A stretch of 38,770 nucleotides of DNA from Limosilactobacillus vaginalis DSM 5837 = ATCC 49540 (GTDB lineage: Bacteria; Bacillota; Bacilli; Lactobacillales; Lactobacillaceae): the NCBI RefSeq assembly GCF_000159435.1, contig NZ_GG693414.1, positions 208,125-246,894 on the forward strand. Reading direction: 5' to 3'. Position numbers and translations under genes: made by a program. Position 1 is the first letter of the stretch; each line of letters starts with the position of its first letter. The notes under the pieces are model-generated. The model was not told the origin of the DNA and ran no database searches. It saw only the letters and a list, made by a program, of their open reading frames with translations. Below, piece after piece: positions 27,204-34,070 of the stretch.

Positions 27204-28539
27204 CCTATTTGAAAAATATGATGGCAGTTCTCGTGACTTCCTCTTTTCACAAAAAACGGCGAAGATCAAGATTCCGTCAGTAGCGATGGTTGATGATGGC
27301 TTCTTGCCTGACGATGTTGATTCTCCGTTTAAGTATTTCTGCAATTTAACTGATAACCATGATCCGTTATACTTTGATCAGCTTAAGATTCCGTATTATT
27401 GGCGGATCCTAAGTACAGCCTCTGAGGGCCGGATCTATGATTTAGACAAGCGAAAGGCGCAGATCTTTTATAGTTCCACGGATAATACACGGTTAGTAAA
27501 GGAAGTTCGCTGGTCTGATGATATTGGTCCGGTTTCATGGGTTGACCATTACAATAATCATGGTCACCTATTTGCTAAAACATACTATGAGAATGGTCAA
27601 GCAAAGTACCGGAAGTATTTTGATAATCACGGCAAAATCGTGATTGAGTGGAACCTTACTGCTGGTGACATCTTCTTGGACGCTAAGAAGATCCACCGCC
27701 ACTTTGCTTCACTACCGCAGTTTGTCACGTTCTACCTTCAGTTACGAAAGTATAACCTTGATTACATCTTCTATAATTCGCTTAGCTACCCGTTATGGGT
27801 AATGGATCAATTGCCGGCTAACGGTTCAGACACGCTATTCTGGAATGAAGATACTGGTGCGGAGATTCCCGGTAATATGCAGTATTTGCTAGACAAGAAG
27901 ACCAGAACGAAGCATATTGTTTTCCAACGGCACCGTGATTGGATGCGTCGTCGGGAATTATTCCCTAATGGTACTGGTAACGTTGATGATCTCCATTATC
28001 TAGGGATGATTTACCCTCACCCGCGGGGAAATAAGATGCAACCAAGCATTCTCATTATGACTAACTCTGACCAAATTGATCACTTAGACGAACTAGTTCG
28101 GGCAATGCCAAATATTCAATTCCACATTGCCGCGGTTACCGAAATGTCCGGGAAGCTACTCGCATTCGGTGAGCGGCCAAATGTAACGGTTTATCCAAAC
28201 GTTAGCCGTCAACGAGCTTTGCAATTACTGAAAGATTGTGACATCTACCTTGATATTAACCGGGGAAGCGAAATCCTTGATAGTGTCCGGGCGGCGTTTG
28301 AACAAAACATGTTAATTCTTGGCTTTAAGGATACTCTGCACGAACCGCAATTCGTTGCACCACAAAATATTTTTGAACAAAACCAGGCTAAAGAAATGAC
28401 CCAAACGATTTTGACAGCATTACTTAAGCCAGCATTGATGGAGAAACTAATCGATACCCAGCGTGAACATGCTAATGATGCGACTGTTGAACAGTACAAA
28501 GAAGTGATTGGAGCGTTGACAAATGGCAAAGCAAGATAA
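27196..28539 (+). CDS. gtfB: GtfB, stabilising partner of GtfA
   Basis: 447 residues. It resembles GtfA in layout but lacks a clear donor-binding Glu motif, as expected for the GtfB co-chaperone that recognises the adhesin and activates GtfA. Recognisable parts are KTYYENGQAKYRKYF in the add-on domain and IYLDINRGSEILDSVRAAF near the C-terminus. The start overlaps gtfA by 8 nt behind TTGGAGGAATT, and the end overlaps the next small gene. The codon style matches its neighbours. Confidence 0.9.
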   Translation: MINLFEKYDGSSRDFLFSQKTAKIKIPSVAMVDDGFLPDDVDSPFKYFCNLTDNHDPLYFDQLKIPYYWRILSTASEGRIYDLDKRKAQIFYSSTDNTRLVKEVRWSDDIGPVSWVDHYNNHGHLFAKTYYENGQAKYRKYFDNHGKIVIEWNLTAGDIFLDAKKIHRHFASLPQFVTFYLQLRKYNLDYIFYNSLSYPLWVMDQLPANGSDTLFWNEDTGAEIPGNMQYLLDKKTRTKHIVFQRHRDWMRRRELFPNGTGNVDDLHYLGMIYPHPRGNKMQPSILIMTNSDQIDHLDELVRAMPNIQFHIAAVTEMSGKLLAFGERPNVTVYPNVSRQRALQLLKDCDIYLDINRGSEILDSVRAAFEQNMLILGFKDTLHEPQFVAPQNIFEQNQAKEMTQTILTALLKPALMEKLIDTQREHANDATVEQYKEVIGALTNGKAR

Positions 28540-28708
28540 AGATAATGAGTCAATGGTAGAGAAACATGCCCTTGACCGGCTGAACCATGTTGAAAAGGAA
28601 CACCGGAAAGCATATGCTAAGAAGCCCGAAAAGTTTAGTCCGGCCAAGATTATTATGGGGATTATCCTGATTGTTGTTCTGCTAACCTCACTGGTAAGTA
28701 TTTTTTAG
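28523..28708 (+). CDS. Small single-pass membrane protein, Asp4-like position
   Basis: 61 residues: a charged, lysine-rich N-terminal half (to ~residue 42) and one transmembrane helix (~43-60, IIMGIILIVVLLTSLVSIF). It overlaps the gtfB stop by 17 nt with GGAG 11 nt upstream, so it belongs to the same transcript. Small one-TM proteins (Asp4/Asp5, SecE/SecG-like) occupy such positions in streptococcal accessory Sec loci. Assignment to Asp4 rests on size, topology and place, not on a clear motif. Confidence 0.7.
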   Translation: MAKQDKDNESMVEKHALDRLNHVEKEHRKAYAKKPEKFSPAKIIMGIILIVVLLTSLVSIF

Positions 28709-28760
28709 CTAGAATGGCACCTTGTTCAACTAATAACTTACAATAAGTTAGCATATCCTA

Positions 28761-28788
28761 TTGACTTTTAATTATTATCGGGTAAAAT
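28761..28788 (+). promoter_or_regulatory. Promoter of the cystine transporter operon
   Basis: TTGACT (28761-28766), a 16-bp spacer and TAAAAT (28783-28788). The transcript would start near 28795, just before the leader peptide ribosome site GAAGGGAG. Confidence 0.75.
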
Positions 28789-28820
28789 TTAGATAATTCA
28801 TCACGAAGGGAGTACAAATT

Positions 28821-28907
28821 ATGCTGAATAATGTCATGCCAAACGAATTCTGTTCTGCTTGTTGCGTTGTTTGTAACAAGCTTTTTGGCGTGATTAAAAT
28901 TCAGTAA
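28821..28907 (+). CDS. Cysteine-rich attenuator leader peptide
   Basis: A 28-codon ORF (MLNNVMPNEF, then CSACCVVC, then ten residues ending KIQ) with GAAGGGAG 8 nt upstream. Four of the eight codons at 11-18 are Cys (28851, 28860, 28863, 28872), while the four downstream transporter proteins have one cysteine in all. An intrinsic terminator follows 60 nt later. It has the form of a leader peptide sensing charged tRNA-Cys. I know of no description of it, but could not search for one. Confidence 0.75.
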   Translation: MLNNVMPNEFCSACCVVCNKLFGVIKIQ

Positions 28908-29004
28908 TTTGTATTCTAGTAAAAATTAAGGGTAATCAAGCTTTTTGGATTGATTACTAATAAACTAGGCTTACAATTCTGAATTTGAATTGTAAGCCTT
29001 TTTT
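28877..29004 (+). promoter_or_regulatory. Cysteine attenuator: terminator and competing pairings
   Basis: The terminator is AGGCTTACAATTC (28967-28979) with GAATTGTAAGCCT (28987-28999) and six T. Its loop and adjoining base, CTGAATTT (28979-28986), complement AAATTCAG at 28897-28904, the last codons of the leader ORF. An upstream hairpin GTAATCAA/TTGATTAC (28932-28957) competes with a TGATTA (28891-28896) : TAATCA pairing. A 12-nt direct repeat CAAGCTTTTTGG lies at 28877 and 28937. Predicted: a ribosome stalled at Cys codons leaves 28897-28904 free to open the terminator. Confidence 0.7.
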
Positions 29005-29041
29005 CACTTCGCGGTAAAAGAAAAGAGAGGATGATCTATAT

Positions 29042-29701
29042 ATGGATTGGACGATTATCCAGCAGAGTCTTCCCAATTTTGCTCAAGGGTTCAAATTAAC
29101 TCTTTGGCTTTCGCTAGTTGGGATTGTCGGCTCAATCATTGTTGGGATTATCACCAGTTTAGTACAGTACTTTCGCGTTCCGGGTCTCCGGCAGGTTCTT
29201 AACGTTTATGTTGATGTTGCCAGAAATACTCCATTGCTAATTCAGCTATTTTTCTTATACTATGCCTTTCCGGTAATGGGGATTAAGATGACTGCCGAGA
29301 CTTGTGGGATTATTGGTTTGATATTCCTTGGCGGGGCGTACATGGCTGAAGGATTCACCGGTGGCTTTAATGGGGTTAGTCAAACCCAGATTGATGCTGG
29401 TGAAGCACTGGGGATGAATCAGTATCAGCTTGCACGGTACGTTATTCTTCCGCAGGGATTGTCATTAAGTGTTCCGGCTTTAGCAGCCAACATTATTTTT
29501 CTAATTAAGGAAACATCAATTTTTTCCGTAATTGCAATTCCGGAGCTGACCAACACGGCTCTTGACCTGATTGGAATGTACTACCGGTCGAACGAGTACT
29601 TGTTTGTGTTGGTAATCGCCTACGCAATTATCTTGATTCCGGTAATCTTACTGCTTGACTGGCTTGAAAGGAGGGTTCGGTATGGCTCATTCGGGGATTA
29701 G
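29042..29701 (+). CDS. Amino-acid (cystine) ABC transporter permease 1
   Basis: 219 residues, HisM/GlnP-type permease of the polar amino-acid uptake family, with about five membrane helices. The ATPase-coupling (EAA) loop is seen as QTQIDAGEALGMNQYQLARYVILPQ. It forms a heterodimer channel with the next gene product. ATG 29042 follows GAGAGG. It contains the only cysteine (TAETCGII) of the four transporter proteins. Cystine as substrate is inferred from the binding protein and the Cys-rich leader. Confidence 0.9.
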   Translation: MDWTIIQQSLPNFAQGFKLTLWLSLVGIVGSIIVGIITSLVQYFRVPGLRQVLNVYVDVARNTPLLIQLFFLYYAFPVMGIKMTAETCGIIGLIFLGGAYMAEGFTGGFNGVSQTQIDAGEALGMNQYQLARYVILPQGLSLSVPALAANIIFLIKETSIFSVIAIPELTNTALDLIGMYYRSNEYLFVLVIAYAIILIPVILLLDWLERRVRYGSFGD

Positions 29702-30359
29702 CGTTTTATTTGAAGGAACAAACTTTGCCCGGTTAATGGGCGGATTGTGGACATCTGTTTGGATCGCGGTTGTTTCGTTAGCAATTGGTTTGTTGTTAGG
29801 AACCATCTTCGGCCTTTTAAGAACCCTGCCTAGCCGAATTATCCGTTTTATCCTACTCCTTTACCTCGAGTTCTTCCGGATTGTGCCGACAGTAGTTCTT
29901 TTGTTCCTGGTTTACTACATTTTGCCGCGACAATTTAATGTCAATTTGCCGGCAACTTGGATGGCGGTTCTGGCGTTCTCCTTATGGGTTGCAGCCGAAT
30001 TTAGCGATATTGTTCGGGGAGCACTCGAGTCAGTTCCCAAGCACCAGCGTGAATCAGGGTTAGCATTGGGACTCAATCAATGGCAGCTGTTCCGTTATGT
30101 TCTGCTGCCTCAAGCAATCCAGTTGGAACTCCCGGCAACGATTAACTTAGCAACGCGGGTCATCAAAACAACCTCGCTCTTGCTGATGATTAGTGTTATG
30201 GATGTCATCAATGTTGGTCAACAGATCATCGAAGCAAATAACCAAACGCACCCGACTGGTATTTTCTGGGTATATGGTCTGATTTTCATCCTCTACTTCA
30301 TTGTTGATTATCCATTATCCCTCTGGGCAAAGCATCTCACTGCAAAAGAAGAGCATTAA
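29682..30359 (+). CDS. Amino-acid (cystine) ABC transporter permease 2
   Basis: 225 residues, same HisM family and topology as permease 1, with EAA loop RESGLALGLNQWQLFRYVLLP. ATG 29682 follows GGAGG by seven nt and lies 20 nt inside the first permease gene, so the two are translationally coupled and likely made in equal amounts. It contains no cysteine. Confidence 0.9.
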   Translation: MAHSGISVLFEGTNFARLMGGLWTSVWIAVVSLAIGLLLGTIFGLLRTLPSRIIRFILLLYLEFFRIVPTVVLLFLVYYILPRQFNVNLPATWMAVLAFSLWVAAEFSDIVRGALESVPKHQRESGLALGLNQWQLFRYVLLPQAIQLELPATINLATRVIKTTSLLLMISVMDVINVGQQIIEANNQTHPTGIFWVYGLIFILYFIVDYPLSLWAKHLTAKEEH

Positions 30360-30376
30360 TTTTGGTAGGTGGTAAT

Positions 30377-31117
30377 ATGGCAGAAGAAATTCTTAAAGTT
30401 GAACATTTAAATAAATTCTATGGCGATTGGCAAGCCCTGCATGACATCAATTTTGAATTGAAAAAGGGCGAAGTTGTTACGCTCCTCGGTCCCTCTGGTT
30501 CTGGAAAAAGTACGTTGATCCGAACCCTGAATGGACTGGAACCGTTTCGGGATGGGAGCATCTATTTCAAAGGAAATAAAGTTAATCCTTCACCAAAGAA
30601 ATGGCAGGAGTTGCGCCAAAAGATCGGGATGGTCTTTCAAAGTTATGACCTTTTCCCTAACCTGACTGTCTTGGATAACATCCTCTTAGCACCGACGAAG
30701 GTTCAAAAGCGGGATCGGGAAGAAGTTAAGAAGGAAGCAATGGCTCTGTTGGAACGGGTTGACTTGGCAGACCAAGCAAATTCATATCCTCGGCAGTTGT
30801 CAGGTGGTCAAAAGCAGCGAATTGCAATTGTCCGGGCGCTAGCAATGCATCCTGAGTTGATGCTTTTCGATGAAGTTACTGCTTCCCTCGATCCAGAAAT
30901 GGTCCGGGGGGTTCTCGAAATTATTAAGGAGTTATCTGATCGGGATCACATGACGATGATTATTGTTACTCATGAGATGAACTTTGCAGCGCAGATTGCG
31001 GATCAAGTTCTCTTCCTGGAAGATGGTCGAATTTTAGAGGAGACACCGGGGAAGCAGTTCTTTGAGCATCCGCAGACTGCACGGGCAGAAGAATTCTTAT
31101 CAAGCATGGAATTTTAG
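30377..31117 (+). CDS. Amino-acid (cystine) ABC transporter ATPase
   Basis: 246 residues, GlnQ/HisP-type ATPase. Walker A is GPSGSGKST (38-46), Q-loop VFQSYDLFPN, signature LSGGQKQR, Walker B LMLFDEVTASLD and the switch His in VTHEM. ATG 30377 follows GGTAGGTGG; the open frame reaches TTG 30362 with no ribosome site. It powers uptake with the two permeases upstream and the binding protein downstream. It contains no cysteine. Confidence 0.94.
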   Translation: MAEEILKVEHLNKFYGDWQALHDINFELKKGEVVTLLGPSGSGKSTLIRTLNGLEPFRDGSIYFKGNKVNPSPKKWQELRQKIGMVFQSYDLFPNLTVLDNILLAPTKVQKRDREEVKKEAMALLERVDLADQANSYPRQLSGGQKQRIAIVRALAMHPELMLFDEVTASLDPEMVRGVLEIIKELSDRDHMTMIIVTHEMNFAAQIADQVLFLEDGRILEETPGKQFFEHPQTARAEEFLSSMEF

Positions 31118-31132
31118 AAAGGGAGAATTGAT

Positions 31133-31990
31133 ATGTTGAAGATTAATTGGAAAAAGATTATTGCTGGTGCCGTTGCTGTAGCAGGAGCGGTTGCCTTGCT
31201 TGCTGGTTCAAGTTATCTTAAGCCGGCAACCGTAAATGCTGCTAGTAATTCCAGCTCAGTTTCCGCCATTAAGAAGCGGGGAACTTTGCGGGTAGCCGTC
31301 TTTGGTGATTTGCCGCCATATGGTTGGGTTAACAAAGATGGTAAGCGTGTTGGTTACGATGTTGAATTGGCACGGCGGATGGCTAAGGACCTTGGTGTTA
31401 AGCCAAAGTTTATCCAAGTTAACGCTAACAACCGGGTTGATACATTAAATTCTAATAAGGCTGATATTGTTTTGGCTAACTTCACCGTTACTCCAGAACG
31501 GAAAAAGGTTGTTGACTTTGCTAAGCCTTACATGAAGGTATCCGTTGGGGTCGTTTCACCAAAGAAGAAGGCCATCACTAAGGTTAGTCAATTAAAGGGC
31601 AAGAAGGTTATCGTTACTAAGGGAACCACCGCTGAAAACTACTTCACCAGTAAGCAACCAGGTGTTCAATTGTTGAAGTTCGATTCAAAGACCCAGCAAT
31701 TCAATGCTTTGAAGAATAACCGGGCCGCAGCACTTGCCGATGATAACTCATACCTTTACGCTTGGGTAAAGAATAATCCTAAGTACACTGTTGGTATTAA
31801 GAGCATCGGTCCTAAGCAATACATTTCCCCAGCCGTTAAGAAAGGTAACAAGTCCCTCCTCAATTGGAGCAATAAGGAAATCACCAAGTTAAACAAGGAA
31901 GACTTCTTCACCAAAGACTACAATAGCCAACTCAAGCCTTACTTCGGCAGCGAAGTAAAGCCATCAGATATTGTGTTGAATAATAAATAG
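31133..31990 (+). CDS. bspA: Cystine-binding protein, BspA/CnBP/MapA family
   Basis: 285 residues, type 3 solute-binding fold (RGTLRVAVFGDLPPYGW, GYDVELARRMA, VTPERKKVVDFAKPY). A Sec signal peptide precedes an AxA-type site near TVNAAS. There is no lipobox: the segment LLAGSS has Ser where a lipoprotein would have Cys. The protein is Lys-rich and basic. Both traits fit BspA of Lactobacillus BR11, a cystine-uptake protein reported to be held on the surface by charge, and its relatives CnBP and MapA, described as collagen- or mucus-binding. No cysteine is present. A structured repeat starts at the stop codon. Confidence 0.88.
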   Translation: MLKINWKKIIAGAVAVAGAVALLAGSSYLKPATVNAASNSSSVSAIKKRGTLRVAVFGDLPPYGWVNKDGKRVGYDVELARRMAKDLGVKPKFIQVNANNRVDTLNSNKADIVLANFTVTPERKKVVDFAKPYMKVSVGVVSPKKKAITKVSQLKGKKVIVTKGTTAENYFTSKQPGVQLLKFDSKTQQFNALKNNRAAALADDNSYLYAWVKNNPKYTVGIKSIGPKQYISPAVKKGNKSLLNWSNKEITKLNKEDFFTKDYNSQLKPYFGSEVKPSDIVLNNK

Positions 31991-32098
31991 AGTGCCTTCG
32001 CCCTAAAGAGTTCCCGGAAAGCTAGCAATTTCTCTCGACGAAGGCGACTTGCGCCTAGGAGAGAGGTTGCTAGCTCTAGGGAACTCGGGCGAAGCACG
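31989..32098 (+). repeat. Structured intergenic repeat A3, 3' of bspA
   Basis: Same fold as A1/A2 but different stem sequence. CTTCGCCC (31996-32003) pairs with GGGCGAAG (32087-32094), AGTTCCC (32009-32015) with GGGAACT (32079-32085), GCTAGCAA (32021-32028) with TTGCTAGC (32067-32074), CTCTC (32032-32036) with GAGAG (32061-32065), and GGCG (32043-32046) with CGCC (32052-32055). Stems differ from A1 by paired changes, loops stay alike, and the hairpin is about 91 nt against 93 nt. It begins at the bspA stop codon with the same AGAGTGC. Confidence 0.85.
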
Positions 32099-32106
32099 TT
32101 TGAGGT

Positions 32107-32268
32107 AGAGTGCGAGCACGTTTTGGCTCTGTTGCAGTAGAAACAATTTCTCCCGACTGGATGCTGAAAGCATCTGGGAGGGAGTTTGTTGTCTATAAGG
32201 CTTTTCCTGCGAGCACGTTTCGACTTTGCTGCAGTAGAACACTAGGCGGAAGTTGGGGTCATGGCGAA
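32107..32268 (+). repeat. Degenerate repeat units trailing A3
   Basis: TGCGAGCACGTTT modules occur at 32111 and 32208, each followed by a TGCAGTAGAA box. Between them a shorter A-like hairpin persists: AAACAA / TTTGTT, CTCCC / GGGAG and GATGC / GCATC (about 32141-32192). Its order of stems and TTTCTC loop matches A3. The outer arm on the left side is lost. Confidence 0.6.
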
Positions 32269-32373
32269 GCGCAGTAGCTGAGTGGCTTTCGTCATCAACA
32301 AGTTGATAGTCAAAAGCCTACTCATCCTTGCGTGGGTTCACAGATGAAATTGATAAATCAATTTCTGGTTCAC
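32269..32373 (+). repeat. Module B, plus orientation
   Basis: 105 bp, aligning with the reverse complement of 17941-18040. It has GGCTTT...ATCAAC-AA-GTTGAT...AAAGCC (about 32284-32317) and GAAATTGAT-AA-ATCAATTTC (about 32345-32364) ahead of GGTTCAC. The corresponding hairpin at 17941 has AAAAC/GTTTT, so arms differ but pairing is kept. There is no ORF. Confidence 0.7.
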
Positions 32374-32419
32374 TCCAACGTTTCGGCAATGTTGCAGCAA
32401 AACATCCAACACACCAAAA

Positions 32420-32455
32420 AAAACCAGCAACACCAATTTCGATGTTGCTGGTTTT
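32420..32455 (-). terminator. Intrinsic terminator of pepD
   Basis: AAAACCAGCAACA (32420-32432) and TGTTGCTGGTTTT (32443-32455) form a 13-bp stem. On the minus strand it runs into a T8 tract. Confidence 0.85.
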
Positions 32456-32474
32456 GTAGTTTAAACAATACTCT

Positions 32475-33878
32475 TTACAAATTCTCATCCGTCTTAAAGT
32501 TTAACTCGCAGTAATCAGTCATCTTCGTAATTAATTCCATTGCGAGGTTGCGGTAAGCGGTTAGGGTATCATTAGCAAACTTATCACTTTGGTCGTTTAA
32601 GTAGTCGGTTAATGCATCCCCTTGCAATGCAGCCGCTTTATTGTCAGTCTCGCGAATTAACTTTTGTGCGGCCGCATTTCGTTCTTTTTGAACATCCCGG
32701 AGTAGAGGAAGAAAATCATGAAGATGACTATCAACCAGGACACTGGCATGTTTGAAGATCCAGTAAGCGGAATTTAATTGGGCCGGTAATTTTCCTCGAC
32801 CATACGCGGCCGGCAACTTGGTAATCCCATTAAAGAATGGAACATAGGTACTTTCGTTAGCTACCCCCATGGCAAGCCAGTGAATATCTGGACCCTTACG
32901 GCCGGTTTGGAGAATATGTGATTCTTGAGTTTTAGCCAAGCTGATTGGCCGATATTTGTGGGCACTCGGACTGTTAGTCAATGGATCAAATCCAGTTCCC
33001 TCATAGTGATTGCTCAAGTAGTTTTGTGCATCAATTACTGAAAGAAGGCGATCCGGCTTCATCAAGAACGGCAATTCAGTTGATTCCGGCGTTTCACCTT
33101 TAGCCTGATGAGAACTAAACATTTGGTGACCAATCCAAACCCGTGGTTCACTATAAATGGCATCTGACTGGTCAGCCGTTCCGAAGATCTTGCGGAAGTT
33201 AAATGTCGTTGGGTCCGGGTTAAGGTGGTTCTTTTCAACGAATTCTCGAATCCCAGGGTGGAACATGAAGTTGTTCGGGTCGTTAAAGTCAATTTCTTGG
33301 ATTGCTAATTGGTTAGCGACAACCGCATAGCAATCATCAGGAATCCGTTGAGCAACCCAGTAATGACCAGCACCGCTTTCAAAGTACCAAGCATCATTAT
33401 CATCAGCAAACAGTACTCCGTTGGTTTCACCAGTTCCATACTTAGCAATTAAATTACCAAGGCGGAGAACCCCTTCACGAGCAGTTTTAACGAATGGCAA
33501 AACAACAGTTACCATTGCTTCTTCGTTTAGCCCGTTCTTGACTAATGGATCTGCACCTAAAACCAGGCTGTTTGAATAGGCACTTTCGGTCGCGCTCATT
33601 GCAACGTTGTATTCGTTAATCCCGTCTTCTTCAAATAGCCCGTACTTGTCGGTCCATTCAGGCGTGGCCGAGTAGCGAGCACTGTCGTCAGGAAGCTCAA
33701 TTTCTAATTTAGTTTCCTTGGAGACAAACTTACGTGGCACCGCACCATGCGGATGAACAACCATGTGCTTTGGCCAGGCAGCCTTAGCATCCTCATTTCG
33801 ACCAATCATGATTGAACCATCAATACTGGCCTTTTTCCCAATCAAAATACTCGTACAAGCGGATAATTTGTTTGGCAT
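32475..33878 (-). CDS. pepD: Dipeptidase, C69 family (PepD-type)
   Basis: 467 residues, N-terminal nucleophile hydrolase. The nucleophile is C8 in SACTSILIGKKAS, exposed by autocatalytic removal of the first seven residues; GRNEDA follows, as usual for the family. It cleaves dipeptides in the cytoplasm, feeding amino-acid pools in a peptide-dependent organism. ATG 33878 follows AAAGGGG. It stands alone, convergent with the cystine operon and divergent from the antiporter. Confidence 0.94.
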   Translation of the reverse strand: MPNKLSACTSILIGKKASIDGSIMIGRNEDAKAAWPKHMVVHPHGAVPRKFVSKETKLEIELPDDSARYSATPEWTDKYGLFEEDGINEYNVAMSATESAYSNSLVLGADPLVKNGLNEEAMVTVVLPFVKTAREGVLRLGNLIAKYGTGETNGVLFADDNDAWYFESGAGHYWVAQRIPDDCYAVVANQLAIQEIDFNDPNNFMFHPGIREFVEKNHLNPDPTTFNFRKIFGTADQSDAIYSEPRVWIGHQMFSSHQAKGETPESTELPFLMKPDRLLSVIDAQNYLSNHYEGTGFDPLTNSPSAHKYRPISLAKTQESHILQTGRKGPDIHWLAMGVANESTYVPFFNGITKLPAAYGRGKLPAQLNSAYWIFKHASVLVDSHLHDFLPLLRDVQKERNAAAQKLIRETDNKAAALQGDALTDYLNDQSDKFANDTLTAYRNLAMELITKMTDYCELNFKTDENL

Positions 33879-34070
33879 ATTTAAGAACCCCTTTTAATTT
33901 CTAAGCTAGTAAAATGCGAGCACGATTTACTCGTTACTCACGAACATTCCTTCTTAATTATACACCGCTTAGGTTGAAGCTGAAAATTTCACCCGGTGAA
34001 TCTTTTTTGCCGTGGACCAGGAAAAGATCTTATAATAGGTTGATTATTTTTTCGTGAGAGAGGGAAAATT

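Noticed and set aside
28709-29041. T-box riboswitch as the regulator of the cystine operon
   Set aside because: No T-box sequence resembling GGGTGGNACCGCG or stem I specifier loop was found; the Cys-rich ORF and terminator pairing explain the region better.
32003-32242. 79-codon minus-strand ORF inside repeat A3
   Set aside because: It reads through hairpin arms of a repeat family, has no ribosome site, and the diverged copies would not preserve it.
33915-33928. Isolated TGCGAGCACGATTT as a fourth repeat element
   Set aside because: It matches only the first bases of the trailing module and has no hairpin; too short to call.
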